From Parageobacillus sp. KH3-4 (lineage in GTDB: Bacteria; Bacillota; Bacilli; Bacillales; Anoxybacillaceae): 64,000 nucleotides of DNA. The stretch lies in NCBI RefSeq assembly GCF_022846435.1, contig NZ_AP025627.1, positions 1,460,001 to 1,524,000 on the forward strand. Reading direction: 5' to 3'. The translations under genes and the position numbers were made by a program. Each line of letters opens with the position of its first letter. Position 1 is the first letter of the stretch. A model generated the notes under the pieces. It made no database searches and had not been told where the DNA came from. It saw only the letters and a list, made by a program, of their open reading frames with translations. Shown piece after piece: positions 1-8,008 of the stretch.

Positions 1-311
1 CTTTGCTGGCAAATTATTGCCGGAAAAAAATGATCCTTATATTAGAAGGGATTGAAAAAGAAATTGATTTGGCGCAGGCAAAACTATTAAGAGTGCCGGC
101 GGCGCAAGGCCATATTTTAGGCAGACCGCAGAAATTTTTGTGAAGATGCTTGCGGTTGAAGACGGCTCGTTTTTATCAAATATGTGCAAAAAATGGACAG
201 ATCCAGCTGTTGACTGGCGGATTTTATAGTGAAGGCGAACAATGGGATGGAGTTTGGCGATTTGTGTGTAAAAAGAAACGGCACAAGCGGTTTTGTTTTC
301 CAGAGGCCTAA
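1..311 (+). pseudogene. EAL-domain protein remnant (3' end only)
   Basis: The third forward frame reads as the C-terminal end of an EAL (cyclic di-GMP phosphodiesterase) domain: a segment LEGIEKEIDLAQAK followed by AAQGHILGRP matches the usual 'EGVE...QGY..GRP' ending of that domain. A TGA at 141-143 interrupts the frame, but protein-like sequence continues in the same frame (about ARFYQICAKNGQIQ, then GGFYSEGEQWDGVWRF) to a TAA at 309-311. That tail could be the PAS-like C-terminal domain of YkuI-type EAL proteins, which is a guess. Because the in-frame stop falls inside recognisable coding sequence, the gene looks broken, although the start lies outside the window. The stretch 312-446 holds nothing I can name apart from the ribosome-binding site of the next gene. 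Confidence 0.5.
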
Positions 312-446
312 GTTTGCTAGACTCGAGTTGGTTTTTTACACATGCATTAGGAATTTTACTAAAAGATGGATCGAAAAGGACTGGTTCAGATAGTTGGCTA
401 CTTCGATTTTACTTACTATTTCATCTTCTTAAAGAGGTAGACGAAA

Positions 447-2504
447 ATGGGAAAAACGATTATTTCCAAAGGGCGAAATATAGAGGAAGCAATCAATCTG
501 GGGCTGGCGATTTTAAAAAGCACTCGTGAAGAAGTGTTGGTGGAAGTTATTCAAAAGGAGAAAAAAGGGGTTTGGGGGGCTAGATTGAAACCCGCGATTG
601 TAAAATTGACAAAAGTCGAGAAACGACAAGTGGAAGACTTTAATCATCATCGTCATACTAAAGGCATGATGAACGATCCTGTTTTCGCTTCGCATGCTGT
701 TCATACGGAAAAAGAACCTCAGGAAAATCCAGAACATTTTTTACAAGACGAGTTAGAAGGAAAAGTGTGGGTGAAAGACGGAAAAATTTTCTATAAACAA
801 TCTCCTTTGCATTATCCGACGGTGACGGTCGGAAAGGGAATTAAACTTTTCAAAAACGATCAATTAGTGACAGGGACAACAATCGTGACGGAAACCGACC
901 GGTTCGAAATTAAAACAGATGAAGAAAAAATAATAGAAACAAAATGGGGAATAACGGTAGACGAAAACAAATTAAACGCAATTTTGCACGTAGAACCGGG
1001 AATGAAAAAAAGCTTTGTCATAAAAGACATTCCCCCTGATTATCATATTGAACTAAACGCGGAGGAGCAAATTGAGATTCGAAACGATCTTCAATATCAA
1101 CAAATACTGCGAAAACTAAAAGAGTTAAACGTTGTTCGAGGCTTTGATTTCATTGAAATTTCCAAGGCGATAAAAACGAAAAAAGCCGACCGTTTTGTGA
1201 TCGCCAGAGGAATTAAACCACGGGAAGGAAAAAACGGATGGGTAGAATTAAAGATAAATTTAGACAACCAGCAAGAAGGACCTAGGCTTCGTGAAGATGG
1301 CACGGTCGATTTTCGCGAGTTAAAGAATATTCCTTCTGTCCGTAAAGGCCAAGTGATTGCTGTTGTTCATTCGCCAATTCCCGGAACGCCTGGCGTAACC
1401 GTAACAAACGAGCCGCTACCGCCCGAGCCGACGTATCCAGTGGTCGTCCAATTGGGCAAGGGAGTTGCGGCGGTGGAAGACGGCACGAAAATTGTTGCTA
1501 CCGAAAGAGGGCGTCCTCATCTGGAACAAAATGGAATGCTAGTGAAAGTATCGATTATGGAAAAGTTCACTCATCGTGGAGACGTAAATATTGCTTCGGG
1601 GAATATCCGCTTTAAAGGGGACATTGATATATTAGGCAATGTCGAAGATGGAATGAGCGTGGAAGCGGAAGGAAATATCACGGTGTTTCAAAATGTGAAC
1701 CGCGCCAATATAATGTCAAAACAGGCAATCTTTGTGCGGCAAAATGTGATCGGGAGCACCATTTCTTCTGGAAAAAGCGATACGTTCGTTTTCGAGTTAA
1801 TCCGTTTGCTAAGCGTCATTGAAGAACAGATGGAAAAATTCATTCTCTCCGTTAAAAATTTGATGGCTTCTTCTCGGTTTAAAACAACTGAAAATGGCTT
1901 ATTTCCTTTCATTAACTTGCTGTTAAGCGAAAAATTTCGTTTGTTAGCTACAACAGCCAAACAATATATTAAGGTTTGCGAAAGAGGGGTTGGTGTATTA
2001 GACCGCCGCTGGACCGATCTCGCAAAACAATTCCGCCTTTGTTTCTTTTCCCATACTCCAAATGAAAGCCATTCTTTTGAACAGCTTACCGTTTTGCTAT
2101 CTGATATAAAGGGGGCGATGGACAAGCATCGCAGCGCGGATGGTCGAAATAGCTATGTAGAGTTAATGTACGCACTAAACAGCACGATATATTGCAGCGG
2201 CGATGTGGCAGTTTTAGGACAAGGATGTTATAATTGCAAAATTCATGCTGGCGGCTTTTTGACAATAAACGGCGTAATGCGCGGAGGAGAAGCTTATGCG
2301 CAATACGGGGCGGCCATTAAAGAAACAGGCTCAGAAATAGGAGTTCCGACATATATTGTTGTCCCGTCCGACCAAACAATTCAAATTGGGCTTGCCAAAG
2401 AAGGAACGATGATTCAAATTGGCAAAGTCAAATACAGTTTTCAAAAAGAACGGAGCTGCGTTAAGGCGGCTTTGAATGAAGAAGGACAAATAGTTTTTTT
2501 ATAA
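447..2504 (+). CDS. FapA/DUF342 family protein with N-terminal Jag-N-like domain
   Basis: The 685-residue product opens with a Jag-N-like domain of about 53 residues (MGKTIISKGRNIEEAINLG..., KKGVWG) as found at the start of Jag and many DUF342 proteins. The body (about 100-440) is the FapA domain, and the C-terminal third carries the glycine-rich repeats (GDVAVLGQGCYNCKIHAGG, GVMRGG) typical of the family's beta-solenoid. A helical segment around residues 450-550 is probably a coiled-coil insertion. The family is named after flagellar assembly protein A but is widespread, and its biochemical role is unclear. The ATG at 447 follows an AGAGGTAG ribosome-binding site. No flagellar gene is nearby, so a link to motility is not shown here; the neighbours are c-di-GMP and regulatory genes. 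Confidence 0.8.
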   Translation: MGKTIISKGRNIEEAINLGLAILKSTREEVLVEVIQKEKKGVWGARLKPAIVKLTKVEKRQVEDFNHHRHTKGMMNDPVFASHAVHTEKEPQENPEHFLQDELEGKVWVKDGKIFYKQSPLHYPTVTVGKGIKLFKNDQLVTGTTIVTETDRFEIKTDEEKIIETKWGITVDENKLNAILHVEPGMKKSFVIKDIPPDYHIELNAEEQIEIRNDLQYQQILRKLKELNVVRGFDFIEISKAIKTKKADRFVIARGIKPREGKNGWVELKINLDNQQEGPRLREDGTVDFRELKNIPSVRKGQVIAVVHSPIPGTPGVTVTNEPLPPEPTYPVVVQLGKGVAAVEDGTKIVATERGRPHLEQNGMLVKVSIMEKFTHRGDVNIASGNIRFKGDIDILGNVEDGMSVEAEGNITVFQNVNRANIMSKQAIFVRQNVIGSTISSGKSDTFVFELIRLLSVIEEQMEKFILSVKNLMASSRFKTTENGLFPFINLLLSEKFRLLATTAKQYIKVCERGVGVLDRRWTDLAKQFRLCFFSHTPNESHSFEQLTVLLSDIKGAMDKHRSADGRNSYVELMYALNSTIYCSGDVAVLGQGCYNCKIHAGGFLTINGVMRGGEAYAQYGAAIKETGSEIGVPTYIVVPSDQTIQIGLAKEGTMIQIGKVKYSFQKERSCVKAALNEEGQIVFL

Positions 2505-2547
2505 AATTAAACGTTGAGAACGTAGGAAATAAATAAAATAGATGGAT

Positions 2548-2561
2548 TGTAACCGTTTACT
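2548..2561 (+). promoter_or_regulatory. Candidate CcpA cre site
   Basis: TGTAACCGTTTACT fits the catabolite-responsive element consensus TGWAANCGNTNWCA at every position but the last. It lies in the 245-bp gap between the DUF342 gene and the LytTR regulator gene, about 190 bp before the latter's start. The match is direct; function is inferred. No convincing sigma-A promoter was found around it. Confidence 0.4.
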
Positions 2562-2749
2562 TATAAGGTCGGATTAAACATGAAGAAAAAGTTTCGGAAG
2601 CCAGCCTCTTTCGCTAATTCCGCTGGAAATATTTTTATAATTCATTTGATAGATGGATGCATTAATCATGTGAAAAAATCACTTTTGCGCACGAGCTGCG
2701 GTTCATGAAAGCGACGCGAGGGAGAGACGGATAGAAAGGGGACACAATA

Positions 2750-3490
2750 ATGGAATCCTTCAAAATTATTATTGCCGATGACAATGTAACATCAAGAACC
2801 CTTTTGCGCCACTTCATTCATGTTTTGCCGCAATATAAAATTGTCGCGGAAGCGGTGAACGGGGAAGAGTTTGTCCGGCTTGTGCTCGAGAAAAAACCCG
2901 ATATTGTATTAGTGGATATAAACATGCCTGGCTTAAACGGGATGGAAGCGGTCAAAATATGTAAACAGGCTGTTCCTGCCTTGCAGATTATTTTTATAAC
3001 AGGCTATGACGAATTTGCCGTGGAAGCTTTTGAGATTTCTGCGACCGATTATATTGTCAAACCGATCGAGCGAGTTCGCCTTTTCCACGCCCTAGAAAAA
3101 GCCCGCAAGCTAATCGAATTATTCAGGCAGGACTGTTTATCCACAAAAAAGAAAGACAAAAGACTCGGCATCAAATCGCAAGGTTCTATTCTGTTTCTCC
3201 CTTTGGACGATATTTTATTTGTAGAAAAAGAAAGCAGAAAGACCGTTATTCATACTTCGAACGAGCGGTATGAAACGACAGAAACGTTAAGCGAAATCGA
3301 GAGCAGATTGGACGATTATTTTTTCAAAACTCACCGTTCATATATCGTCAATTTGAAAAAGATAGTGAAAATCGCACCAGCAGGGGAAACTTATTTGGCC
3401 CATTTCCTTGACAGCCATAAATTTGCTTACATTTCTAAATTAAAAATCAATGAGGTGCAAAAGAAAATTTTGGAGATTCACGACATTTAA
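2750..3490 (+). CDS. LytTR-family response regulator
   Basis: A 246-residue two-domain regulator. Residues 1-120 form a receiver domain with the acidic pair D10/D11, the phospho-acceptor D56 in VLVDINMP, T84 in FITG and K104 in IVKP, so all key residues are intact. Residues about 145-245 form a LytTR DNA-binding domain (EKESRKTVIHTSNERYETTE, FFKTHRSYIVNL). The start ATG is preceded by AAAGGGGA. No histidine kinase is adjacent; the next gene, 63 bp downstream, is a PAS/GGDEF protein that could be its functional partner or target. LytTR regulators usually control export, autolysis or extracellular products; the target here cannot be read from the window. A cre-like site lies upstream. Confidence 0.88.
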   Translation: MESFKIIIADDNVTSRTLLRHFIHVLPQYKIVAEAVNGEEFVRLVLEKKPDIVLVDINMPGLNGMEAVKICKQAVPALQIIFITGYDEFAVEAFEISATDYIVKPIERVRLFHALEKARKLIELFRQDCLSTKKKDKRLGIKSQGSILFLPLDDILFVEKESRKTVIHTSNERYETTETLSEIESRLDDYFFKTHRSYIVNLKKIVKIAPAGETYLAHFLDSHKFAYISKLKINEVQKKILEIHDI

Positions 3491-3553
3491 TTGACAGCGA
3501 GGCGACGCTTTCGACAATATTCAAATAAGTCTTTATCGTATAAGGAGGGCAAT

Positions 3554-5230
3554 GTGAGCAACGATAAATTATTATCCGTCGATTTGTTTCGCCAATTGGA
3601 TATATTAAATAATATTTTGAATGCAGTAGAAGATATGATTTTCGTGATCAAAGCGGACGGAGACACATTTCGCTATATATGGATGAATCAGGCGGCATGT
3701 TATGAAGTAGGTGTAGATGAAACGATTTACGGAAAACGGCTTGAGGATGTTTTGTCTCCAGAACAAGTTGCCGTTGTGAAACCGAAATACCAGCAGGCTG
3801 CCAAAGAGAAAAGCACCATAGTGTACGAGGATACTTTTGTAACTTCTAGCGGTTCGTTCGTAAGGGAGATGATTCTTATCCCCATTTGTTTTGAAAATGA
3901 AACTCGCGGCATCATTGTTGCGGTCGTGAGGGATATAACGGAAAGAAAAAAGAAGGAACAAGAATTGCAAAAAGCGAAATGGGAGTTAGAAATAAGTGAA
4001 CAAAGGCTTCGGTCATTAATTGAACATAACACGGATGCCATTTTCGAATTGGACTTGCATGGAACAGTTCGGCGTGTTAACCAGGTAGTCGAAACGATAC
4101 TAGGGTACCCCACAGACGAAGTTATCGGTCGTTTATTTATCATTTTTGTCGCACGCGAAGATAGGGAAAGGGCATTGTGGCATTTGCAGAAGGCAATAGA
4201 AGGCTATTCCGAAGAATATGAAGCATCCGTTTATCATCAAACGGGAAAAAAAGTGAATCTGCAAATAAAAAAAGTCCCGGTTATCGTTAATAATCAAGTT
4301 GCCGGCGTTTTTTGCATTGCCAAAGATATCATGGAGAAGGAACGAATGAAACAACAGCTTGCAGCTAGCGAGGAGCGCTATCGGAAATTAGTGGAGTTTT
4401 TGCCCGAAGCGATTATCGTATTTAACAATGAGGGGAAAATTGTGTACATAAATTTGGCAGGGGTAAAATTGCTTGGCGCCAAACAGAAACAGGATATCAT
4501 CGGAAATGCAATATGGAAGTTTTTCCGCAACGCCGCCCAGATCGCGTGGAAAAAGCGAAAAAAATGGCAAAACGGTTCCGATGCCCAAGAACCCTTTGTA
4601 GAGGAATTTGTTCGTCTGGATGGGAAAACGGTTTATTTGGAAGTATCGCTATCGGCCATTGAATTTGCGGGAAAACCGGCGATGCAAGGAATTTTTCGCG
4701 ATGTAACGGAAAGGATTAATTATGAAAAACAATTGGAATTTTTGGCGTTCCACGACCCGTTGACAAAGTTACCAAATAGAAGATTGTTTTTCGATATCGT
4801 TGACAAATCCATAAGAGAAGCGAAGCGGACGAAAAGCGGCTTAGCCGTTATGTATTTAGACATGGATAATTTTAAAGACGTAAACGACACGTTTGGCCAT
4901 GATATTGGTGATGAACTGTTAAAACAGTTTGCCAAGAGAATAAAGAAAAACGTTGGCGCGAATAACGTTGTTTGCCGTATTGGCGGAGATGAGTTTTTAG
5001 TGCTGTTAAAAGGCATAAAAGAACGAACAGATGTCAACAAGTTGGTGAAAAGGCTGTATAAAAATATTCAAAAACCTTATCAAATTAAACATCTTACCAT
5101 TCGGGCGACGACAAGCATTGGAATCGCGGTTTATCCCGCCGACGGCGCCACTCCTAAAGCGCTTATCCGCCACGCAGATCAAGCGCTCTATAAAGCGAAA
5201 ACGGAAAAAAACAGCTACCGATTTTACTAA
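3554..5230 (+). CDS. PAS-PAS-PAS-GGDEF protein, probable diguanylate cyclase
   Basis: I place the start at GTG 3554 because AAGGAGG sits five bases before it; an in-frame TTG at 3491 directly after the previous stop has no such site. The 558-residue product has three PAS domains (about 15-125, 140-260, 265-385) and a C-terminal GGDEF domain (about 395-555). There are no membrane segments, so it is cytoplasmic. The active-site motif is an intact GGDEF at residues 477-481 (CRIGGDEFLVLL), which predicts synthesis of cyclic di-GMP from two GTP. The product-inhibition site (RxxD just upstream) is replaced by GANN, so feedback inhibition by the usual I-site is not expected. No EAL domain is attached. 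The PAS domains should sense a ligand or redox state, unknown here. Confidence 0.9.
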   Translation: MSNDKLLSVDLFRQLDILNNILNAVEDMIFVIKADGDTFRYIWMNQAACYEVGVDETIYGKRLEDVLSPEQVAVVKPKYQQAAKEKSTIVYEDTFVTSSGSFVREMILIPICFENETRGIIVAVVRDITERKKKEQELQKAKWELEISEQRLRSLIEHNTDAIFELDLHGTVRRVNQVVETILGYPTDEVIGRLFIIFVAREDRERALWHLQKAIEGYSEEYEASVYHQTGKKVNLQIKKVPVIVNNQVAGVFCIAKDIMEKERMKQQLAASEERYRKLVEFLPEAIIVFNNEGKIVYINLAGVKLLGAKQKQDIIGNAIWKFFRNAAQIAWKKRKKWQNGSDAQEPFVEEFVRLDGKTVYLEVSLSAIEFAGKPAMQGIFRDVTERINYEKQLEFLAFHDPLTKLPNRRLFFDIVDKSIREAKRTKSGLAVMYLDMDNFKDVNDTFGHDIGDELLKQFAKRIKKNVGANNVVCRIGGDEFLVLLKGIKERTDVNKLVKRLYKNIQKPYQIKHLTIRATTSIGIAVYPADGATPKALIRHADQALYKAKTEKNSYRFY

Positions 5231-5237
5231 TTTTAAT

Positions 5238-5269
5238 CCCCCGTCCTTTATTCCTAAAAAGGGCGGGGG
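5238..5269. terminator. GC-rich stem-loop between convergent genes
   Basis: CCCCCGTCCTTT pairs with AAAGGGCGGGGG (one G-U pair) around an 8-base loop in the gap between the GGDEF gene and the convergent feoB end. Neither strand shows a clear run of T after the stem, so a bidirectional terminator is plausible but not certain. The rest of the gap (5270-5396) shows nothing else. Confidence 0.4.
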
Positions 5270-5396
5270 GAGGGATATAGTTAAATAAGTTTAACAAGCT
5301 ATGGATGCCGTTATTTCAAGCATTTGCGCCTTTCGCATATGGTTTACACAAGTGAAAATAGAAAAATGCCTATAGCAGGGTTCTTTCCGAGTGTAG

Positions 5397-6791
5397 TTAA
5401 ACAAGTGAAAACCATCGCGCGATATGCGCCGTTAAAAACGTGACGGTAATCGCTATGGCGGTTGGCAGAGCAAATGCAACAAACGTCCATTTTTTGCTTT
5501 TTGTCTCTTTATAAATATTAACGAGCGTGGTGCCGCATGGATAATGAAGTAGGGAAAACAGCATCATATTAAGCGCCGTCAGCCACGTCCAGCCGTGGTC
5601 GACGAAAATTTGTTTGAGCGAGTGGAGACCATCGACTTCGGTCAAGGAACCGGTTGATAAATAGCCCATTAGTAAAATCGGCAAGACGATTTCATTGGCA
5701 GGCAGTCCTAAAATAAACGCCATTAAAATATAGCCATCGAGTCCAAGCGCTTGTGCAAACGGATTGAGCCAATCAGCGATATAGGAGAGGACGGTCGTAT
5801 CCCCGATATGAATATTTCCAAGCAGCCATGTCAACACACCCGCCGGAGCGGCAACCACAATGGCGCGCTTTAGCACATAAATGGATTTGTCTAATGTGGC
5901 GCGAACAATGGTATCCCATATTTTCGGGCGCCGATACGGCGGCAGCTCTAATGTGTAATGGGTCGGGATGCCGCGCAGAGCCGTTTTGGACAGCACCCAT
6001 GAAACCGTCAGTGTAACGACGATGCCAAACAGCACCATCGCGACAACAACACTAGCAGTGACAAATGTTTTCCACCCACCTGTATAGCTTGCCGCCATAA
6101 ATAAGGAAGACAATAAGATCAGCGTCGGCCACCGTCCGTTACAAGGGACGAAGTTGTTCGTCAAAATCGCTAACATTCGTTCGCGCGGCGATTCAATGAT
6201 GCGCGTCGACATAATCGCCGCGGCGTTACATCCGAATCCCATCGCCATCGTGAGCGATTGTTTTCCGTGCGCTCCTGCTTTTTTAAACAAGCGGTCCATA
6301 TTAAATGCGACGCGTGGGAGATATCCATAGTTTTCTAGCAACGCGAAAATTGGAAAGAAAATCGCCATCGGCGGAAGCATCACGCTGACGACCCAAGCGG
6401 TGCCTCGGTATAATCCTAACACGAGCAATCCGTGCAGCCAGTCAGGGGCGTGCAGTGCTTGAAAGAAAAGCGTGAGATATCCTTCAAGCCACCCAAAAAA
6501 GCTTGCTAGCATGCTGGATGGGACATTCGCGCCGGCAATCGTGATATAAATAACAACCGCAAGCATTGCAAGCATGATCGGAAATCCCCATAATTTTGAA
6601 GTAAAAATGCGGTCTAACTTCTCTGTCTCGTATTGTTTTGCTTGATTTGTATAGGTAACCGTTTCATTGCAAATTGCTTGGGAGGTGCGAAAAATAGCTG
6701 ATACGATTTGTTCGCGCGTATCGGCAGGCGCTAGCGCTCGCGCTTCATTCATCAGATCTTCAAATTGATTTTGCGGGACTGTGACATGCAT
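5397..6791 (-). CDS. feoB: FeoB membrane subunit (split FeoB, C-terminal part)
   Basis: This 464-residue protein is the transport half of the ferrous-iron transporter FeoB, encoded separately from its GTPase half. It has many hydrophobic segments and the two FeoB gate regions, including GFGCNAAAIMSTRIIE and NFVPCNGRWPTL, which match the conserved cysteine-containing gate motifs (GxxC and the PCxxR-type loop). Its ATG at 6791 lies inside the end of the GTPase gene (32-bp overlap, different frame) and has its own AAAGGAGGT seven bases upstream. That makes independent translation far more likely than a sequencing frameshift. Expected role: the membrane pore for iron(II) uptake, working with the GTPase and FeoA encoded upstream. 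Confidence 0.88.
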   Translation of the reverse strand: MHVTVPQNQFEDLMNEARALAPADTREQIVSAIFRTSQAICNETVTYTNQAKQYETEKLDRIFTSKLWGFPIMLAMLAVVIYITIAGANVPSSMLASFFGWLEGYLTLFFQALHAPDWLHGLLVLGLYRGTAWVVSVMLPPMAIFFPIFALLENYGYLPRVAFNMDRLFKKAGAHGKQSLTMAMGFGCNAAAIMSTRIIESPRERMLAILTNNFVPCNGRWPTLILLSSLFMAASYTGGWKTFVTASVVVAMVLFGIVVTLTVSWVLSKTALRGIPTHYTLELPPYRRPKIWDTIVRATLDKSIYVLKRAIVVAAPAGVLTWLLGNIHIGDTTVLSYIADWLNPFAQALGLDGYILMAFILGLPANEIVLPILLMGYLSTGSLTEVDGLHSLKQIFVDHGWTWLTALNMMLFSLLHYPCGTTLVNIYKETKSKKWTFVAFALPTAIAITVTFLTAHIARWFSLV

Positions 6792-7491
6792 CTATCGTTA
6801 CCTCCTTTGTGGATGGAAGTGGTTGTAGGAACGAGTGAAGCAAAGACGTATCCCCATCGAGTAAGCGAAGCGCGACCCAGCGGGCAGGGTACGCATTGCC
6901 AATGACCTCTTTCACGCGTGGAATAAGCTTTTTGATACATTGTTCGATTTCTGGACTGTACCGGACGGCAATTGGTTTTGTTTTGATTTTTCCGCACACC
7001 ATCGCATCGATTGTTTTTAATAACGCGTCGATTCCTTCTTTGTTGCGCGCGGAAATCGGTACGACCGGTACTCCTAATTTTGCAGCTAGTTTCTCGGTAT
7101 CGATGCGGATTCCCTTCTTTTTCGCTTCATCCATTAAGTTTACGCAGACGATGGCACTGCTTGTCATCTCCAACACTTGCAAGGCGAGGTTGAGGTTGCG
7201 CTCTAACGCTGTGGCATCGAGAACAACAATCGTCACATCCGGCTTTTCAAAAATAATAAAATTCCGCGCCACTTCTTCATCCGCTGAATTCGAATAAAGA
7301 GAATAAGTTCCAGGTAAATCAACTATTTTATAGTGGTTGTTATTGTACGCAAAAAATCCTTCCGCGTAAACGACTGTTTTTCCCGGCCAATTTCCAGTAT
7401 GCTGACGCAATCCGGTCAAAACGTTGAACAATGTGCTTTTTCCGGTGTTTGGATTTCCGGCAAGGGCAATGGTATATTCATTTGTTGTCAT
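6760..7491 (-). CDS. feoB: FeoB GTPase subunit (split FeoB, N-terminal part)
   Basis: The 243-residue product is the cytoplasmic G domain of FeoB with its helical GDI-like region. Visible GTPase motifs are G1 GNPNTGKST (about residues 10-18), G3 DLPGTY and G4 NLMD. It ends after the helical domain and carries no membrane segments; the pore is in the next gene, which overlaps it by 32 bp. The start at ATG 7491 follows GGGGAG and overlaps the end of feoA by 14 bp, so feoA, this gene and the membrane gene form one translationally coupled operon. Role: GTP-dependent control of iron(II) uptake. A longer in-frame start at 7623 would run through most of feoA and lacks support. Confidence 0.88.
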   Translation of the reverse strand: MTTNEYTIALAGNPNTGKSTLFNVLTGLRQHTGNWPGKTVVYAEGFFAYNNNHYKIVDLPGTYSLYSNSADEEVARNFIIFEKPDVTIVVLDATALERNLNLALQVLEMTSSAIVCVNLMDEAKKKGIRIDTEKLAAKLGVPVVPISARNKEGIDALLKTIDAMVCGKIKTKPIAVRYSPEIEQCIKKLIPRVKEVIGNAYPARWVALRLLDGDTSLLHSFLQPLPSTKEVTIDACHSPAKSI

Positions 7492-7738
7492 CGCGTATTC
7501 TCTCCCCGTAAATATGGTCACTTTCTTCCTTTCGCAATGCAATCGTTGTATTGCTGACACGATAGGCTGTCGGGTCTCCCAACGGGCTTTTTTGCAGAAC
7601 GGTGATTTCGCATCCGGGGACAAATCCTAAGTCAAGCAATCTTCGTTTCATCGTTCCATCGTCTATGTGAAGTTTTTCAATACGGAAACGCTCCCCTTCT
7701 TCTGCTTCGGATAGGCGCTGTAATTTTACTGAAGACAT
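7478..7738 (-). CDS. feoA: FeoA, iron(II) transport regulator protein
   Basis: An 86-residue protein with the SH3-like FeoA fold: MKRRLLDLGFVPG then PLGDPTAYRVSNTTIALRKEE is the classic FeoA pattern. It starts at ATG 7738 after AAGGGGGAA. FeoA binds FeoB in the cytoplasm and is required for full transport. It is the first gene of the feo operon and is transcribed away from the acetoacetyl-CoA synthetase gene. I looked for a 7-1-7 Fur box in the upstream gap and found no convincing one, though the region is very AT-rich. Confidence 0.9.
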   Translation of the reverse strand: MSSVKLQRLSEAEEGERFRIEKLHIDDGTMKRRLLDLGFVPGCEITVLQKSPLGDPTAYRVSNTTIALRKEESDHIYGERIRDDNK

Positions 7739-7805
7739 AATAGTTTCCCCCTTACTAATAAATTGTATATAGATTATAATTTTGCACTAAACCAAATTTG
7801 CTTTT

Positions 7806-7835
7806 ATCTTATTCCTTCCCTCCTTGTTTTGTCAA
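7806..7835 (-). promoter_or_regulatory. Candidate sigma-A promoter of the feo operon
   Basis: On the minus strand TTGACA (7830-7835) is followed after 18 bases by TAAGAT (7806-7811). The -35 is perfect and the -10 matches at four of six positions. It lies about 70 bases before the feoA start. The rest of the divergent gap to 7970 shows no other element that I can name. Confidence 0.4.
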
Positions 7836-7970
7836 TTATTTTGTTTCACGGTGTCGCGACGAAATTTATCATTCATTTGCATGAACTTCGCTCTTCGATT
7901 CTATATTTTCAACGGCAGCAGAAAATGATATTATATAAATAATCTAAATTTTCAATCAATAAAAAACAAA

Positions 7971-8004
7971 GGGGAAAGGGGGGAGTCTGCGTTTTTGCGC
8001 AGAC
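7971..8004 (+). promoter_or_regulatory. Ribosome-binding site separated from the start codon by a hairpin
   Basis: The only good Shine-Dalgarno sequence for the acetoacetyl-CoA synthetase gene, the purine run 7971-7985, is 24 bases before the ATG. Between them GTCTGCG (7985-7991) pairs perfectly with CGCAGAC (7998-8004) around a 6-base loop. Folding would bring the ribosome-binding site to a normal distance from the ATG at 8009, so the hairpin may be needed for, or may tune, translation. The pairing is seen; the role is inferred. Confidence 0.45.
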
Positions 8005-8008
8005 GGAA

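Noticed and set aside
293-529. 78-residue reading frame overlapping the DUF342 gene start
   Set aside because: Lies across the end of the EAL remnant and the real gene start, with no ribosome-binding site or family pattern.
3491-3553. TTG 3491 as start of the PAS-GGDEF gene
   Set aside because: No ribosome-binding site, whereas GTG 3554 has AAGGAGG at the right distance.
6760-6791. feoB frameshift caused by sequencing error
   Set aside because: The second part has its own ATG with AAAGGAGGT at ideal spacing, and the first part ends cleanly after its helical domain, so a true split is more likely.
7739-7970. Fur box in the feoA-aacS gap
   Set aside because: Several AT-rich near-palindromes occur, for example around 7926-7942, but none matches the 7-1-7 Fur pattern convincingly.
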